NCBI GenBank assembly: GCA_037447655.1
Contig: JBBHKE010002260.1
Location: 162,692 to 226,691, forward strand
Reading direction: 5' to 3'
DNA from: Zygnema cylindricum
Taxonomy: Eukaryota > Streptophyta > Zygnematophyceae > Zygnematales > Zygnemataceae
DNA: 64,000 bases
Positions within the stretch are counted from its first letter, which is position 1. Each line of letters starts with the position of its first letter. Of the stretch, positions 44,994 through 56,026 are shown in pieces. The notes beneath the pieces were generated by a model, which worked only from the letters and a program-made list of their open reading frames with translations, did no database searches and was not told the DNA's origin. The position numbers were made by a program, and so were the translations under genes.

Positions 44994-46950
44994 GGTTATG
45001 GGCCCACCATCTAGGGTGCCTATGTTCGATGGAACAGACTTCACTTATTGGGAGTTTATTATGGAGGGATTGCTTTTCGAGAAGCACTTATGGGGAATTG
45101 TTTCGGGACAAGTGAGATGTCCGCCACCTGGCTTTGGAGGAGGTTACTATGGAGAATCATCTGAGGCTGCTCAGAATATCAACCGGAGTTCAGATGAATC
45201 AAAAGGTGAAGGGAAAAACCTTTCCGTGGATAGGGAAATAGTGGAGAAGGATAAAGGGACACTTATGGTGAGGGGAGCTATGCTCTCCGCCACATCTTCA
45301 CTTAGAGGGGTTATAAGTAAAACTGAAGTAAATGATAGTAAAATTTGGGAGTATAAAAACACTATAGCTAAACATCTTATACTTAGATATGTGTCTAAGT
45401 CCATAGCTATCACTCTTTTAAGTCTTACCAAGTGTTCGGAAATATGGGAAACACTAAGGCATATTTATAAGAGTGAGACTATTCAGAGGCAGCAGTTAGT
45501 AAAACAAGAAATAGAGGCCTATGTTTATAAAGGCGGTAACATGATAGAGTTTTGCAATGATATTGCTGCGTTATATGTTGAGCTTGCTAGTGCGGGGTAT
45601 GTAGAATCTGAGGAGAGAAAGATCAATACACTACTCATGAAACTCCCAGATGAGTACGAAAACATCATTAATCGTATGCAGGCAATGGATGGCTCCTCAT
45701 GGACTTGGAGCTTTACCATGGGGATAATTCTTGTGAGAGAAAGCACTTTGGAGCTTCTTAGGGGAAGTGAGAGGGTAACTGCCTTTACAGCTGGTGGTGA
45801 TTGGCGGAAGCGTGATGAGAGGAACGGCGGTGACGAGCGGAAGCGTGATGAGAGGAAGAAAGACAAAGGTAAACCTTATCGGAACTTTGGTGGAAAGAGA
45901 GGGAGAGCAAAAGAAAGGGGAGCTTTGAAAAAGGGTGTTTGCTTCTTTTGTAAAGAACCGGGTCACTATATAGAGGAGTGTCCTTGCTTGGAAGAACTTA
46001 GAAGTTGGAATGTGAAAGAGGAGGAAGAAGGGGAAGAGGAGAAAGAGGATGAAGAAATATTGGAGCTTCTTCACATCGGTAGAATGGAGAAGAGAGAGAA
46101 GTACACAGAAATTACACGAAAGCAACGATGTGCTTTTGGAGGTATAAGGGAAGTAAAGGGAAGGGAGGTACTTGAGGGAGTTAGAAATGATGAAGATGTC
46201 AAGGAGTGTAAAAAGTATAACTTAGAGATGAGAAAGTCAGATCTAGAATCTATAATTGAAAAAAGGAAAAGTAAAAATAATGAGGATAGTTTTATAGATA
46301 TTTTGGAAACAGAAAACTGGTCGCAAAGGGAGACTTCAACGGATTCCGAGGAAAGGGGAGAAGTAAATCTAGAGGGGGTTTTAAAAGATAGGGGAGAAGA
46401 GGAATATTTAATGAAAGGTTTAGGGGAGGAGAAATATTTATGGGGAATAAAAATAGAAGGTGATAGCGGAAAGAATTACTTGGGAGAGAGTGAGGAAAGT
46501 TCAAAAAATGGGATGAGTATCAAGGATAAAAATATGAGTACGGAAGACGTAGATCTTATGAGGAACTTAGCGGGGATACTTGTTTTTTCGAAAAATTTGG
46601 GGGGTAATGGACTTGACATCACTAATGGGAGTGATGCCATCTATGAAGGTGCGCCTGTAAAAGGGTTAGCATCGGGGTGTGTGTTGCAGATTGAGGATGT
46701 GGCTGGCTGTTTGAATTGCAAGAGGGAAATCGGATTTTGTGTGGATGGAAAAGTGATGAGGTGGATAAAATCTTTGCTCGGATTTATAAAAAGTGAGATG
46801 CTAAATAAAATGTGTGATCAGCAAGATGGAATGTTAATTTCAGCTCATCTAATAGACCTTTTAAAATATGAGGGTATATTCTTAAAGTTTAATTATAGGA
46901 AAAGAACGAAAAAAAAAAGAAGGGATTTTGTTTTTGTTGTTTTTATTTAG
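44974..46950 (+). CDS. Gag fused to a collapsed RT/RNase H-derived tail (copia B)
   Basis: An uninterrupted 658-residue frame. The start ATGGAGCCCATAGAATTTCA lies in the LTR, so the first seven codons are LTR-encoded. The frame is also open upstream to 44671 without affecting this choice. Residues 1 to about 290 are copia capsid, including a KLPDEYENI segment. Basic DERKRDERKKDKGK repeats lead to a zinc knuckle CFFCKEPGHYIEEC at about residues 326-339, which binds RNA. Beyond it, where protease to RT should be, there is an acidic Glu/Lys-rich stretch. Then MKGLGEEKYLWGIKIE resembles the RT end of element D (MKDMGEAKYILGIQVE). After that come SDAIYEGAP and VMRWIKSLLG...CDQQDG, which resemble RNase H (SDASYGDAP, LMWVKSLLG...CDNQGA). 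The catalytic EAEY segment is missing, so no RNase H activity is expected. The C-terminus is a basic and hydrophobic tail. The product probably packages its own RNA and depends on another element for enzymes. Confidence 0.85.
   Translation: MEPIEFQVMGPPSRVPMFDGTDFTYWEFIMEGLLFEKHLWGIVSGQVRCPPPGFGGGYYGESSEAAQNINRSSDESKGEGKNLSVDREIVEKDKGTLMVRGAMLSATSSLRGVISKTEVNDSKIWEYKNTIAKHLILRYVSKSIAITLLSLTKCSEIWETLRHIYKSETIQRQQLVKQEIEAYVYKGGNMIEFCNDIAALYVELASAGYVESEERKINTLLMKLPDEYENIINRMQAMDGSSWTWSFTMGIILVRESTLELLRGSERVTAFTAGGDWRKRDERNGGDERKRDERKKDKGKPYRNFGGKRGRAKERGALKKGVCFFCKEPGHYIEECPCLEELRSWNVKEEEEGEEEKEDEEILELLHIGRMEKREKYTEITRKQRCAFGGIREVKGREVLEGVRNDEDVKECKKYNLEMRKSDLESIIEKRKSKNNEDSFIDILETENWSQRETSTDSEERGEVNLEGVLKDRGEEEYLMKGLGEEKYLWGIKIEGDSGKNYLGESEESSKNGMSIKDKNMSTEDVDLMRNLAGILVFSKNLGGNGLDITNGSDAIYEGAPVKGLASGCVLQIEDVAGCLNCKREIGFCVDGKVMRWIKSLLGFIKSEMLNKMCDQQDGMLISAHLIDLLKYEGIFLKFNYRKRTKKKRRDFVFVVFI
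44994..45009 (+). promoter_or_regulatory. Half-tRNA primer binding site (initiator tRNA-Met)
   Basis: GGTTATGGGCCCACCA directly follows the LTR. It is complementary to the anticodon-arm region of plant initiator tRNA-Met, not to its 3' CCA end. This is the primer type known for Drosophila copia and yeast Ty5. It also encodes Gag residues (VMGPP), because gag starts upstream. Equivalent sites lie at 42314 (C, one mismatch), 59929 (E) and 56006-55991 on the minus strand (D). Confidence 0.85.
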
Positions 46951-46974
46951 TGGGAGTTGGCGCAATAGAAGACT

Positions 46975-46989
46975 AAAAAATAAGGGGAG
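46975..46989 (+). promoter_or_regulatory. Polypurine tract of copia B
   Basis: AAAAAATAAGGGGAG lies immediately before the right LTR (TGTTAAAT at 46990). The same AATAAGGGGAG precedes the right LTR of E (61819), and the complement follows 51654 for D. Confidence 0.8.
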
Positions 46990-48060
46990 TGTTAAATTTG
47001 TGTATTTTCTAGGTCTGAATTTATTCTGTGTGTTTGTCATATGGTCTTGTCTAAGTCATCCATACTTGTCGTAGTCACTGGAAGACAGAGATAGCCATGG
47101 CTGCCCCCATAGTCAAAAAGAAGAAACAGGCAAAACAGGCAGGAAAACTGATAGTTGGCCAATAGGCTGCTCTCAACCGGATTTGAACCTGGGTCTATGG
47201 TTTGCTATGTAGACGTAAGCCTTATCCAATAAGGCGTTACCGAAACGATACACGTGACGGGTTTCAAAGATATATAAATATTAACGCAGCAGCTACTTAA
47301 TAGCAGACTAACCAAAAGGAGCAATTCATGCATGTACGCGAATCTAAACCATGTAAAATATGTTTTGATCGGACGGCCGGCATTATAGCCGCCACGCGAA
47401 GTGAGCTTTTGGCGGCATACGGAGATAGCGTCACGCGGTGCCACGTGGCGCCACATTATTTGATACCGGAGAAGATGGGAGGAGGAACCATGGCTTCCGA
47501 TTTGACAGGTGTCACCTTGTAGACCTTGTCGTACAATGGACGTACAATAAGTACATCGCCCATTGTACCTTCTTGTACTTTATAGTGTTCCTATTGGACT
47601 AGGGTTTAGTAGTAGGTAGTCGTGAGTAGGCAGACCAAGACTTAGTGATATTTAGGTACCTCTCTCTCTAAGAGAGCTTGTAACTATAAAGGTCATCTTT
47701 GACCAGCCATAACTTAATGCTCCGGTGAGCAAATTCAGTGATTCTTTTTGCTGCGGACTCAGGGGAGTCTAAGCTACACAAGGGTGTAGTCGGTCAGAGT
47801 CTTTGCGTGCCAGGGTGGCACTTATTCAGTGGGAAAGTCAAAGTGGGGAATATTGTCCAAAACACATATTGAAGCTTTGCATTTTGTGGTGGAACTGAGC
47901 ACACAGAAGGTCTTCTTTTCACAGGGGTGAAGGTATATTTGGGGTTCTTATTGTCAAGGGATCATTTATTTGGGTTTATATCAACTTGGAGTCGGCACTA
48001 TCTAGATAAGCTTCTTTTGGATCTGCGAATTCTGTGGGCAATGGAGCCCATAGAATTTCA

Positions 48061-50606
48061 GAGGGAAATGAAGAAGCTTGGTGTAGTGGAAGGCATTCAC
48101 TCCAGTGATAATGAAATGGTGGATAATTGTAGTGGTTGTGCCCAAGGTAAGGCTCACATACTTCCTTTGTCTAAAGCTGCCACATATAGAGGGGAGAAGG
48201 TACTTGATATAATCCACACACATATCTGGGGACCAGCAAGGGTTCCCTCAGTTGGAGGGAAGAAGTATATGTTGACAATTACTGATGACTTCTCTAGATA
48301 TTCTAGAGTCTACTTCCTAAAAACAAAGTCTGATACACCAACTTACTCGAAGGAATACAAAGCTTGGAGTGACAAGTTGCATGGAACCCCCATTAATTGA
48401 ATAAGGAGTGATAATGGGGGAGAATATACCTCTAATCAGTTTGAGTAATAATTAAGATATGAGGGAGTTCAGCACCAGAAAATTGTACCACATGATCCGG
48501 AACAAAATGGGGTAGCTGAGAGGTTAAACGGAACACTAGGACATAGTGTATGCAGTATGTTGGCCGACAAGAAAATAGAAAAGAGATTTTGGGCAGAAGC
48601 CATGAACTGTGCCAGCTACATTAAGAATAGAGTCCTAACCTCAACAGTCAAAGGTATGACACCTTATGAGAGAGGGGTTTGAAGGAAACCGGATATCTCT
48701 CACCTTAAAGTGTTTGGTAGCCAAGTTTACATTCTAAATACGGATAAGAAAAACTGGAAACTTGATGCTAAGGGAAAACTCGGTTATTTTGTGGGATATG
48801 ATGAGGATGTCAAGGGATATAGAATCTATGACTTAGTAAAGCAAGATATCATTCTGGTCAAACACCTAGTCGTCATGGATGAAGAAAAGTCAATTGATTC
48901 CTTCAAATATAATAAGAAAATAAGAATCAGGTTTGAGTCCAATAGTGAGGAGAACTCTGCTTTTCCCGAAAAAGACAAAAGTGAGACCCTGATTGCAGAT
49001 TAAAGGGAGATCCAAGATACAGGAGCACTACCACTACCAGATAACCCACATATACCCATGGAGTTCAAGGAGACACAAGAGGAGGAACCGGAACCATCTT
49101 ACATGGATAGGGGAGGGAAACAATAAGGAGAAACCCAAGACTTCCCTCAATTCTAGCTTCGGAGTTTGAATGGGGGAAAAGGAGTAGCAAAAGGATAGAA
49201 GAGAAACAAGTTGCTTATAAGGTTACTAAGCTATCTCATCCTGATGAGCCTCAGTCATACTTGGAGGTAGTGAACAACGCAGAAAAAGACAGATGGATCA
49301 AAGCCATAAATGATGATATGGCTTCAATCATGGACGCAAATACTTGGGAACTAGCGGATTGCCTTTAGACATAAAACCTATTGGCTGTAAATGGGTATTT
49401 AAACTAAGACTTAACCCACATAATACCATTGAAAGATATATGGCTCGTTTGGTAGCGAAGGGGTTCACCTAAAAGGAGGGGATTGAGTATGAGGAGACAT
49501 TTGCCCCAGTTGTTCGTTTCCCATCAATAAAGATTCTCCTCAGTATAAAGGCAGCGCAAGACACGGAAATACATAATATGGACATTAAGACCGCCTTCCT
49601 CAATAGTGAGTTAGAGGAAGAAATCTTCATGAGGCAACCAGAGGGGCTTGTGGAGAATGGGGAAGAGAGCAAAGTTTGCACACTCATAAAGTCCTTATAT
49701 GGACTTAAGCAAGCTCCCCGATAGTGGAATAAGAAACTAGATGAGTTTCTTACTGGTCTGGGATTTATCCGGATCAGCTTTGACCATTTTATCTATATGT
49801 TTGAACATGAGGATGGTGTGATTTTTATTGCAATTTATGTGGATGATCTGCTGGTGTTAAGTGTCTTTGGAAAAGATCAATAAGTTGAAGAAGAATCTTA
49901 GAATCAGAATTAACATGAAGGATTTAGGGGAGGCAAGATATATCTTTGAAATTGAAATGGAAAGAGATAGGGGGAAAATGATCATTAGAATCACTTAGAA
50001 AGAAGCAGTAGGAAAAATGCTTGAAAATTCCAGATAGAGAAAGCAAACAGTTGTACCACTCCCATGGACTTGAAGAAAGTAAGTGATGGGAGTGTAGAAG
50101 GTGGAGTGATAATCTTAGATGATCAAATGAGTCCAGAGGAGAGAGAGTTTATGAAGTCTATTCCTTATAGACAGGTAACAGGAAGTCTGATCTACTTTAT
50201 GGACTATACAACGCCGGACATAGCAGCAGCAGTAAGAGTCCTCCATATGAGTCTTAACGTCCTACGAAGAGAGACTAGGAGGCAGCCAAGAGAGTCATGA
50301 GATATCTGGTGGGAACTAGAAAGATATGGTGACATTGACAAGGGAACACATTGATATCACTACTTAGAGTGATGCTAATTATGGGGATGCACCTATAAGA
50401 AGATGAACTTCTGGATATGTATTGTATGTGGGGGAAGGTGCTTGCTATGGGAGCAGTAAGCAACAAAAGGTGGTTGCTCAGTCTACTAAGGAGGCTGAGT
50501 ATATGGCCTTTTTATCTGCTGTGAAACAATTTATGTGGGTCAAATCCTTCTTGCAAGAATTGGGGTATATGAAGGAAGGAATGCATGAAGTTTTTTGTGA
50601 TAATCA
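48061..50606 (+). pseudogene. Integrase, RT and partial RNase H of copia C (broken)
   Basis: It resumes the frame interrupted by B at REMKKLGVVEG. The integrase zinc-like motif end CSGCAQGKAH is followed by the DDE core (HIWGPARVP, ITDDFSRYSRVYFLK, SDNGGEY, EQNGVAERLNGTL). RT carries ETFAPVVRFPSI, MDIKTAFLN and the catalytic YVDDLLVL (about 49838-49861). RNase H begins near 50270 and is cut at 50606 by element D. Numerous stops (for example CAPR-stop-W near 49723) mean no function. Confidence 0.85.
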
Positions 50607-51371
50607 TGAAACTCTGAGACCTCCATAAGTCATCAGAGTGGATAGCTTCCAAGAAGCCTCTAGGATAATCCTGACCCCTTTGTGTTTAAGCAAAAATAAC
50701 TGCCACCCTGGCAGACAAAAACCTCTGACCACCTTCACCCTTGTGAAGATAAGACTCCCTTGAGTCGATAGCAAAAAGAATCTCTGAATTTGCTCCCCTG
50801 AGCAGTAAGTTATGAAGGGTCAAAGTTGACCTTTTGTACAGAAGCTCTCTGGGAGAGAGGGTCCTATCTTCTAATTTTTCTAAGTCCTATCTCTCTCACA
50901 GACTCTATCTACTGATGTACAGAACCAATCAAAATACAGTTCCGTACGCAAAAGTACAGCTGCCGGTGTACTTTATGTACGAACATTGTACGACATGTCC
51001 CAAATGTCGACACATGTCATATCCGGATTCGGTGCCATAATCTCCGGAGATTCCACGATCCAACGTAATTTCGCCACGCGTCATCCGATGTGGCGATGAC
51101 CACAAACCGCCGAAATCTTCCTCCGCGATCTCGGCGCTAATTCTGGCCGTCCGATTAGAATCTAATTTAATTGTAGCCGTAATAAATACATGCGCGGTAT
51201 TCGTTTCACTTACTAAATAAAATGCGCGATATTGATTTTGTGAATGTACCGAATTCCGTATTTATACATTACCGGATCTATGTATACCGTACACGGTTAC
51301 AGTTAAATGATTTAACCTACGTATTAATGTCTAAATTTATATCGTACTACATGTTACGTAAGACTACTCTT

Positions 51372-51456
51372 AGACCTAACGGCTAAGGCTACCGGCTATC
51401 TACTATCTGTCGGCCAGCAGGTGCCAGGATCAAATCTTGTGGCCGCATTACCTTTT
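51372..51456 (+). other. Antisense tRNA-like block in the LTR of D
   Basis: On the plus strand (antisense to the LTR) there is a D-arm-like ACCTAACGGCTAAGGCT, a CCGGC/GTCGG stem with a 12-nt loop, a T-arm-like CCAGGATCAAATC and TTTT at 51453-51456. The second LTR copy near 56772-56857 has the better-paired CAGGATCAAATCCTG. Confidence 0.5.
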
Positions 51457-51666
51457 AGTACATAATCCCTAAACTAGTATAAATTTTCCGTAAACCTCAG
51501 GATAGCCTAGGTAGCCATGGCTCTAGCTTCCTCTCCAATTTCTCAATGACTGCGACAAGTTTGAGAGTTGGAGAGAGAAGTTAGAGGTAGACTGCCTCGG
51601 CTTCTTTATTTCTATTCAGACCTAGAAAATATTTTAAAACCATTAGTTTCTACACTCCCCTTATTT

Positions 51667-53019
51667 TCAGTCAATCTTTAATTTCAGACCACACTTCTCC
51701 CTGCAGAAAATTAGCTTAGGGGAAGGCACAGGTTTGGTCATCATATCTGCTACCAACTCACTATCTGGTCGGTACTCTAAACTGATTATTTTATTTTCTA
51801 CTTTCTCTCTTACAAAGCTGAGTCTAATGTCCATGTGTTTAGCTTTAAAATGATATTTAGGATTGGCAGAAATAGCGATTGCTCCTTGATTATCACAAAA
51901 TATTTTCTGCACACCACTCTTAAGATGACCAAGTTCACCAAGTAAAGACTTGACCCACATCAATTCTTTTACAGCAGAGCAAGAGGCCATATACTCAGCC
52001 TCCATGGTGGACTGAGCAATAACCTTTTGTTGTTTGCTACTCCAACAGCAAGCCCCATCACCCACATATAATACATATCCATAAGTGCATCTCCTCATCG
52101 GAGCATCACCATAACTAGCATCACTCCAAGTAGTGATGTCAGTATTCTCCCAACCCAAATGCAACCATAGATCCCTAGTTCCTATCAAGTATCTAAGAAC
52201 TCTCTTTGCTGCCTCCCAATCCTTCTTAGTGGGAGCATTTAGACTTCTACTCAGCACTCCTACAGCTGCAGCTAAATCCGGTCGGGTACAATTCATAAAA
52301 TATATTAGACTTCCCACTACTTGCCTGTAAGGAATAGTCTGCATGAACTTCTGTTCCTCATGAGATAATTCCTCGTCTAAGACTATGACTCCTTCTTCCT
52401 CACTCCCCTCACTTCCCTTCTTCAATTCCATTGGAGTTGTACAACTATTAGCTTTATCCATTTGAAATTTTTCAAGCATGTTCCGTATTGCTTCCTTTTG
52501 AGTCAATCTTATAATTTTTCTTTTTCGGTCTCTCTCTACTTGAATTCCCAAAATATATTTTGCTTCCCCCATATCCTTCATTTCAAATCTCCCCTTAAGA
52601 TCGGTTTTCAGTTTATTAATTTTTTCCATTGATTTACTTAAAACAAGCAAATCATCAACATAAATTGCAATAAATATAAAACCTTCCTTATCTTCGAAAA
52701 CATAGATTGAGTGATCTGAGCTGATCCGGATATATCCCAGACCGGTAAAAAACTCATCAAGCTTTTTATTCCACTGTCAAGGCGCCTGTTTCAAACCATA
52801 AAGAGATTTAATCAGCCGGCATACCTTACTCTCCTCTCCTTCTTCCACAAACCCTTCGGGTTGTCGCATGAAGATCTCCTCTTCCAATTCTCCATGCAAA
52901 AAGGCTGTTTTGATGTCTATCTAGTGCACTTCCATGTCTTCCGCTGCTGCCAGGCTGAGAAGTATGCGGACGGAGGGAAATCTGACCACCGGGGCAAAGG
53001 TTTCCTCTTAGTCAATTCC
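51667..53019 (-). pseudogene. RT and RNase H part of the copia D polyprotein
   Basis: It continues from the frame ending at 53020. RT motifs are [41 protein letters not shown] and IYVDDLLVLSKS. The last 327 codons (52650-51667) are open and carry MKDMGEAKYILGIQVER and RNase H with Asp of SDASYGDAP, Glu of STMEAEYMA and Asp of FCDNQGA, all intact. Four stops lie between 53019 and 52770 (after FTQK, after GID, before IDIKTAF, and TGA before QWNKK). Without these it would be one polyprotein. Confidence 0.85.
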
Positions 53020-55392
53020 CTACTTTTGTGTAAATCCCTTTGCCACTAGTCGGGCCTTGTAGCGCTCGATTGTGTTATCTGGATTCAGTTTTAATTTTAA
53101 AACCCACTTACAACCGATTGATTTTCGGTTAGGTGGACAATCCACCAGCTCCCAAGTATCGGCTGCCATAATTGAGGCCATCTCTTCATTGATGGCTGTC
53201 TTCCACCGATTTCTTTCTGGACAAGTCATCGCCTCTCCATAAGTTTGAGGTTCATCTTGATGAGATAGTTTAGTTACCTTGTTATTAACCTGTTTTTCTT
53301 GCAGTCTTTTACTACTTCTCCTTCCCCCCTCAAAATCTGAGGCCGGAATAGATGGTTCTCGTGGATTCTTTCGAACAAACTCAGTTTCTCCCCTATCCCT
53401 TGATTCCGAGTCAATTTCCACCACGTCTTCCGCTTCGGGTAGAGTTGTCACTGGAGTTTCCACAGCCGAGTCCTTTTCAGTCTGATTTGTACCTGCAAGA
53501 ATGTCATCGTCTCTAAAACCTGGATAGTTAGGAAGATCAAAGTCATCAGAATTTTCTGACTCAAATCTGATTTTTACTGACTTGGTATATTTGAAGGGAT
53601 CCACACACTTTCCTTCATCCATAACTACTAGATGCTTTACTAAGACTATATCTTCTCTTTTTAGATCATAAACTCTATATCCTTTAACATCCTCATCATA
53701 TCCTAATAAGTATCCCGATTTTCCTTTAGGATCTAGCTTCCAATTAGACCGATCTGTATCTAGACTGAATACTTGACTGCCGAAAACATTTAAATGAGAT
53801 AAGTCTGGTTTTCGGCCTGTCCATCTCTCATAAGGTGTTTGATCTTTTATAGCTGAAGTAAAAACTCTATTTTTGAGGTAATTAGCACAGTTCATTGCTT
53901 CTGCCCAAAACCTTTTTCCTATCTTCTTATCCGACAACATACTTCTAGCACTATCACTTAGTGTTCTATTTAACCTTTCAGCTACCCCATTCTGTTCCGG
54001 ATTTTCTGGAACTGTCTTTTGGTGTTGAACCCCATCTTCCCTCAAAAAATCCTCAAACTGGTTAGAAGTATACTCTCCACCATTGTCACTCCTTACTCTC
54101 TTGATTGGAGTTTCATGGAGTTTTTCGCTCCATGCTTTATATTGTCTAAAATAGTCCTCAGCCTCTGACTTGTTTTTCAAAAAATATACTCGGGAATACC
54201 GAGACCAATCATCAGTTATAATCATCATAAATCTCTTCCCCCCCGGTGAGGGCACTCTAGACGGTCCCCAAATATCTGTGTGTACTAGATATAGAAGTTT
54301 TTCTCCCTTGTAGGTGGCTGTTTTAGGAAAGGGTAATCTGTGTGCTTTACCTTGAGCACACCCACTACAATCACTTATATCATCACTCTCACTGAACTGA
54401 ATCCCTTCCACCACTCCCATCTTTTTCATCTCTCTTAACTTATCTAGATTCACATGCCCAAGCCTCTTATGCCACATCATAATATCATGAACACCAGCAT
54501 AATAAAGTTTCTTCGTTTCATTACTTAAGATCAGCCTAAACATCCCATGGCTACCTTCCTCAGCAATGAAATAGACATCCTCCTCAAAACTAGCAGTAAA
54601 GACTCCTTCCCTAGTGCTAGTAAAAAAACCCTTATCATCTAATACAGATGTAAAGATAAGGTTTTTGTTCAGCTCCGGGATAAACAATACATCGGAGAAT
54701 GTTAATATGGATGTCTTTCCTTCTACTAACACTTTCAGATCTACCGATCCTACAAGAGTAGTGGTGACTATCCTCCCATCCCCGTACTCTATCTCTACGG
54801 TGGGAATCTTTCTTATCTTAGTGAACAAGTGCCTATCCTTACACATGTGCATTGAGGCACTTGAATCTATAATCCAGCCTGCTTCACCTTTCAATCCACC
54901 GTAAGCACATTTCTGCCTTCGTGGAATTTCAACCTCAGTTTTCGCCTCCAACTCCTCATCCACAAGGAGCTCATCGTCCTCGTCCTCGGATTCCGCCTCA
55001 AGTACCTGTGTGACAAGGGCCTTTTTCTTTCCTCTCGGGGTACCACCGGTCTGCCCCTCCTTTAACCGAAGCTCGGTTAGCTTGGTGCACTCTGCCATAT
55101 AGTGCCCCGGTTTCTTACAAAAATGACATAAACCTTTGGGAGCCCTTGGTTCGAACTCGCCAACCTGTTTTTTCTGCTCCCTACCCCCATAGTTTCCGAT
55201 TGGTTTCCGGGAATCCTTGTTCCTCCAATCGGTCGCTGTTGCCAAGGCTTGGCCACTCTTTCCTCCCCTTCGGATCTCAATCGTATTCTCTTGAACGAGA
55301 ATCATCCCTACCACTAAGTTCCATATCCACCTTGAGTCCGGCAAGTCTTGCACACGGTTGACTATGTTCTCGAACTCATCAGGTAACTTCAT
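53020..55392 (-). CDS. Gag C-terminus, protease, integrase and start of RT of copia D
   Basis: An open stretch of 790 codons. In order it has the capsid end (KLPDEFENIVNR), zinc knuckle CHFCKKPGHYMAEC, protease motif WIIDSSASMHMC, GAG-pre-integrase MMWHKRLGHVNLDKLR, CSGCAQGKAH, and an integrase core with HTDIWGPSR, ITDDWSRYSRVYFLK, RVRSDNGGEY and EQNGVAERLNRTL. The DDE triad is therefore complete. It then has the NVFGSQVF and KLDPKGKSGYLLGYDEDVKG domain and the RT start (KSIGCKWVLKLKLNPDN). The first Met is not the true start: the frame continues from gag after a small indel near 55430. It is the most intact polyprotein in the window and shows what mobilised the family. Confidence 0.88.
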   Translation of the reverse strand: MKLPDEFENIVNRVQDLPDSRWIWNLVVGMILVQENTIEIRRGGKSGQALATATDWRNKDSRKPIGNYGGREQKKQVGEFEPRAPKGLCHFCKKPGHYMAECTKLTELRLKEGQTGGTPRGKKKALVTQVLEAESEDEDDELLVDEELEAKTEVEIPRRQKCAYGGLKGEAGWIIDSSASMHMCKDRHLFTKIRKIPTVEIEYGDGRIVTTTLVGSVDLKVLVEGKTSILTFSDVLFIPELNKNLIFTSVLDDKGFFTSTREGVFTASFEEDVYFIAEEGSHGMFRLILSNETKKLYYAGVHDIMMWHKRLGHVNLDKLREMKKMGVVEGIQFSESDDISDCSGCAQGKAHRLPFPKTATYKGEKLLYLVHTDIWGPSRVPSPGGKRFMMIITDDWSRYSRVYFLKNKSEAEDYFRQYKAWSEKLHETPIKRVRSDNGGEYTSNQFEDFLREDGVQHQKTVPENPEQNGVAERLNRTLSDSARSMLSDKKIGKRFWAEAMNCANYLKNRVFTSAIKDQTPYERWTGRKPDLSHLNVFGSQVFSLDTDRSNWKLDPKGKSGYLLGYDEDVKGYRVYDLKREDIVLVKHLVVMDEGKCVDPFKYTKSVKIRFESENSDDFDLPNYPGFRDDDILAGTNQTEKDSAVETPVTTLPEAEDVVEIDSESRDRGETEFVRKNPREPSIPASDFEGGRRSSKRLQEKQVNNKVTKLSHQDEPQTYGEAMTCPERNRWKTAINEEMASIMAADTWELVDCPPNRKSIGCKWVLKLKLNPDNTIERYKARLVAKGFTQK

Positions 55393-55429
55393 TAGTAAAT
55401 AGTTAACCTTTTCTTTTTCACTAAAAACT

Positions 55430-56026
55430 TTACCCGCACTTCTCTAGCTCCAGGAAGAGTGTAGCAAGCTCATTGCAAAAATCCAACATATTTCCCCCTT
55501 TGTATACATACTCCTTAACTTTCTGATCAGCGAACTGTTGTTGCTGAATCGTACCACTTCGGTACATCTCTATGAGAGCCATCCAAAGATCGGATGCCCT
55601 CTCTACCTGCAAATGAGGACATGCAAGTCCTTGAGTGAGATGGCGTAGGATGAAGTGCTTTGCCGCCATATTGTTGAAGTCCCAGGTTTTAGTATCATTC
55701 TCCTCGTTCCTCGGAATAGGTGACATGAATGCTAAACCAGTTGCTATTGGTGTGGTCGCCTCCTTCTCCTTTCCTTTGTCCACCACCTCTCCTTCCTTTG
55801 TTTCCTCCGTTGAAGGTGAATCCTCTTTCCTGGTGAATCTGCTTCCTTTAAACCCTGGAGGAATTCCAAGAGTTGATGGACGCCCCAATCGTCCACTCAC
55901 TATCCCCCAAAACCTTTTTTCGCATAGAGCTCCTATCATCATACTTTCCCAGTATATGAAGCCAGTTCCATTAAATATTGGTACCCTAGAGGGTGGGCCC
56001 ATAACCTGAAACTCTGAGACCTCCAT
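55430..56026 (-). pseudogene. N-terminal gag of copia D
   Basis: The start ATG at 56026 lies 20 nt inside the LTR (LTR edge 56007), and the frame reads straight through the primer site (FQVMGPPSRVP). Capsid features match B: a Trp/Tyr-rich start, a FILRHLT region and KEYVKGG-like motifs. It ends at TAA after EKCG, while homology resumes in another frame (KVFSEKEKVN), so a 1-2 nt indel separates it from the 790-codon stretch. Confidence 0.85.

Larger units (their letters stand above)
43918..48065 (+). mobile_element. Copia element B, young non-autonomous gag-only element
   Basis: It spans 43923-48060, flanked by GAGGG on both sides (43918-43922 and 48061-48065). The two LTRs (43923-44993 and 46990-48060) are both exactly 1071 bp. 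I found only four differences by eye (for example ATATACGTG vs ATACACGTG and GCTCGGGTG vs GCTCCGGTG). The internal region is 1996 bp and holds one long reading frame but no protease, integrase or intact RT. It interrupts the GAG-pre-integrase domain of C. Confidence 0.92.
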
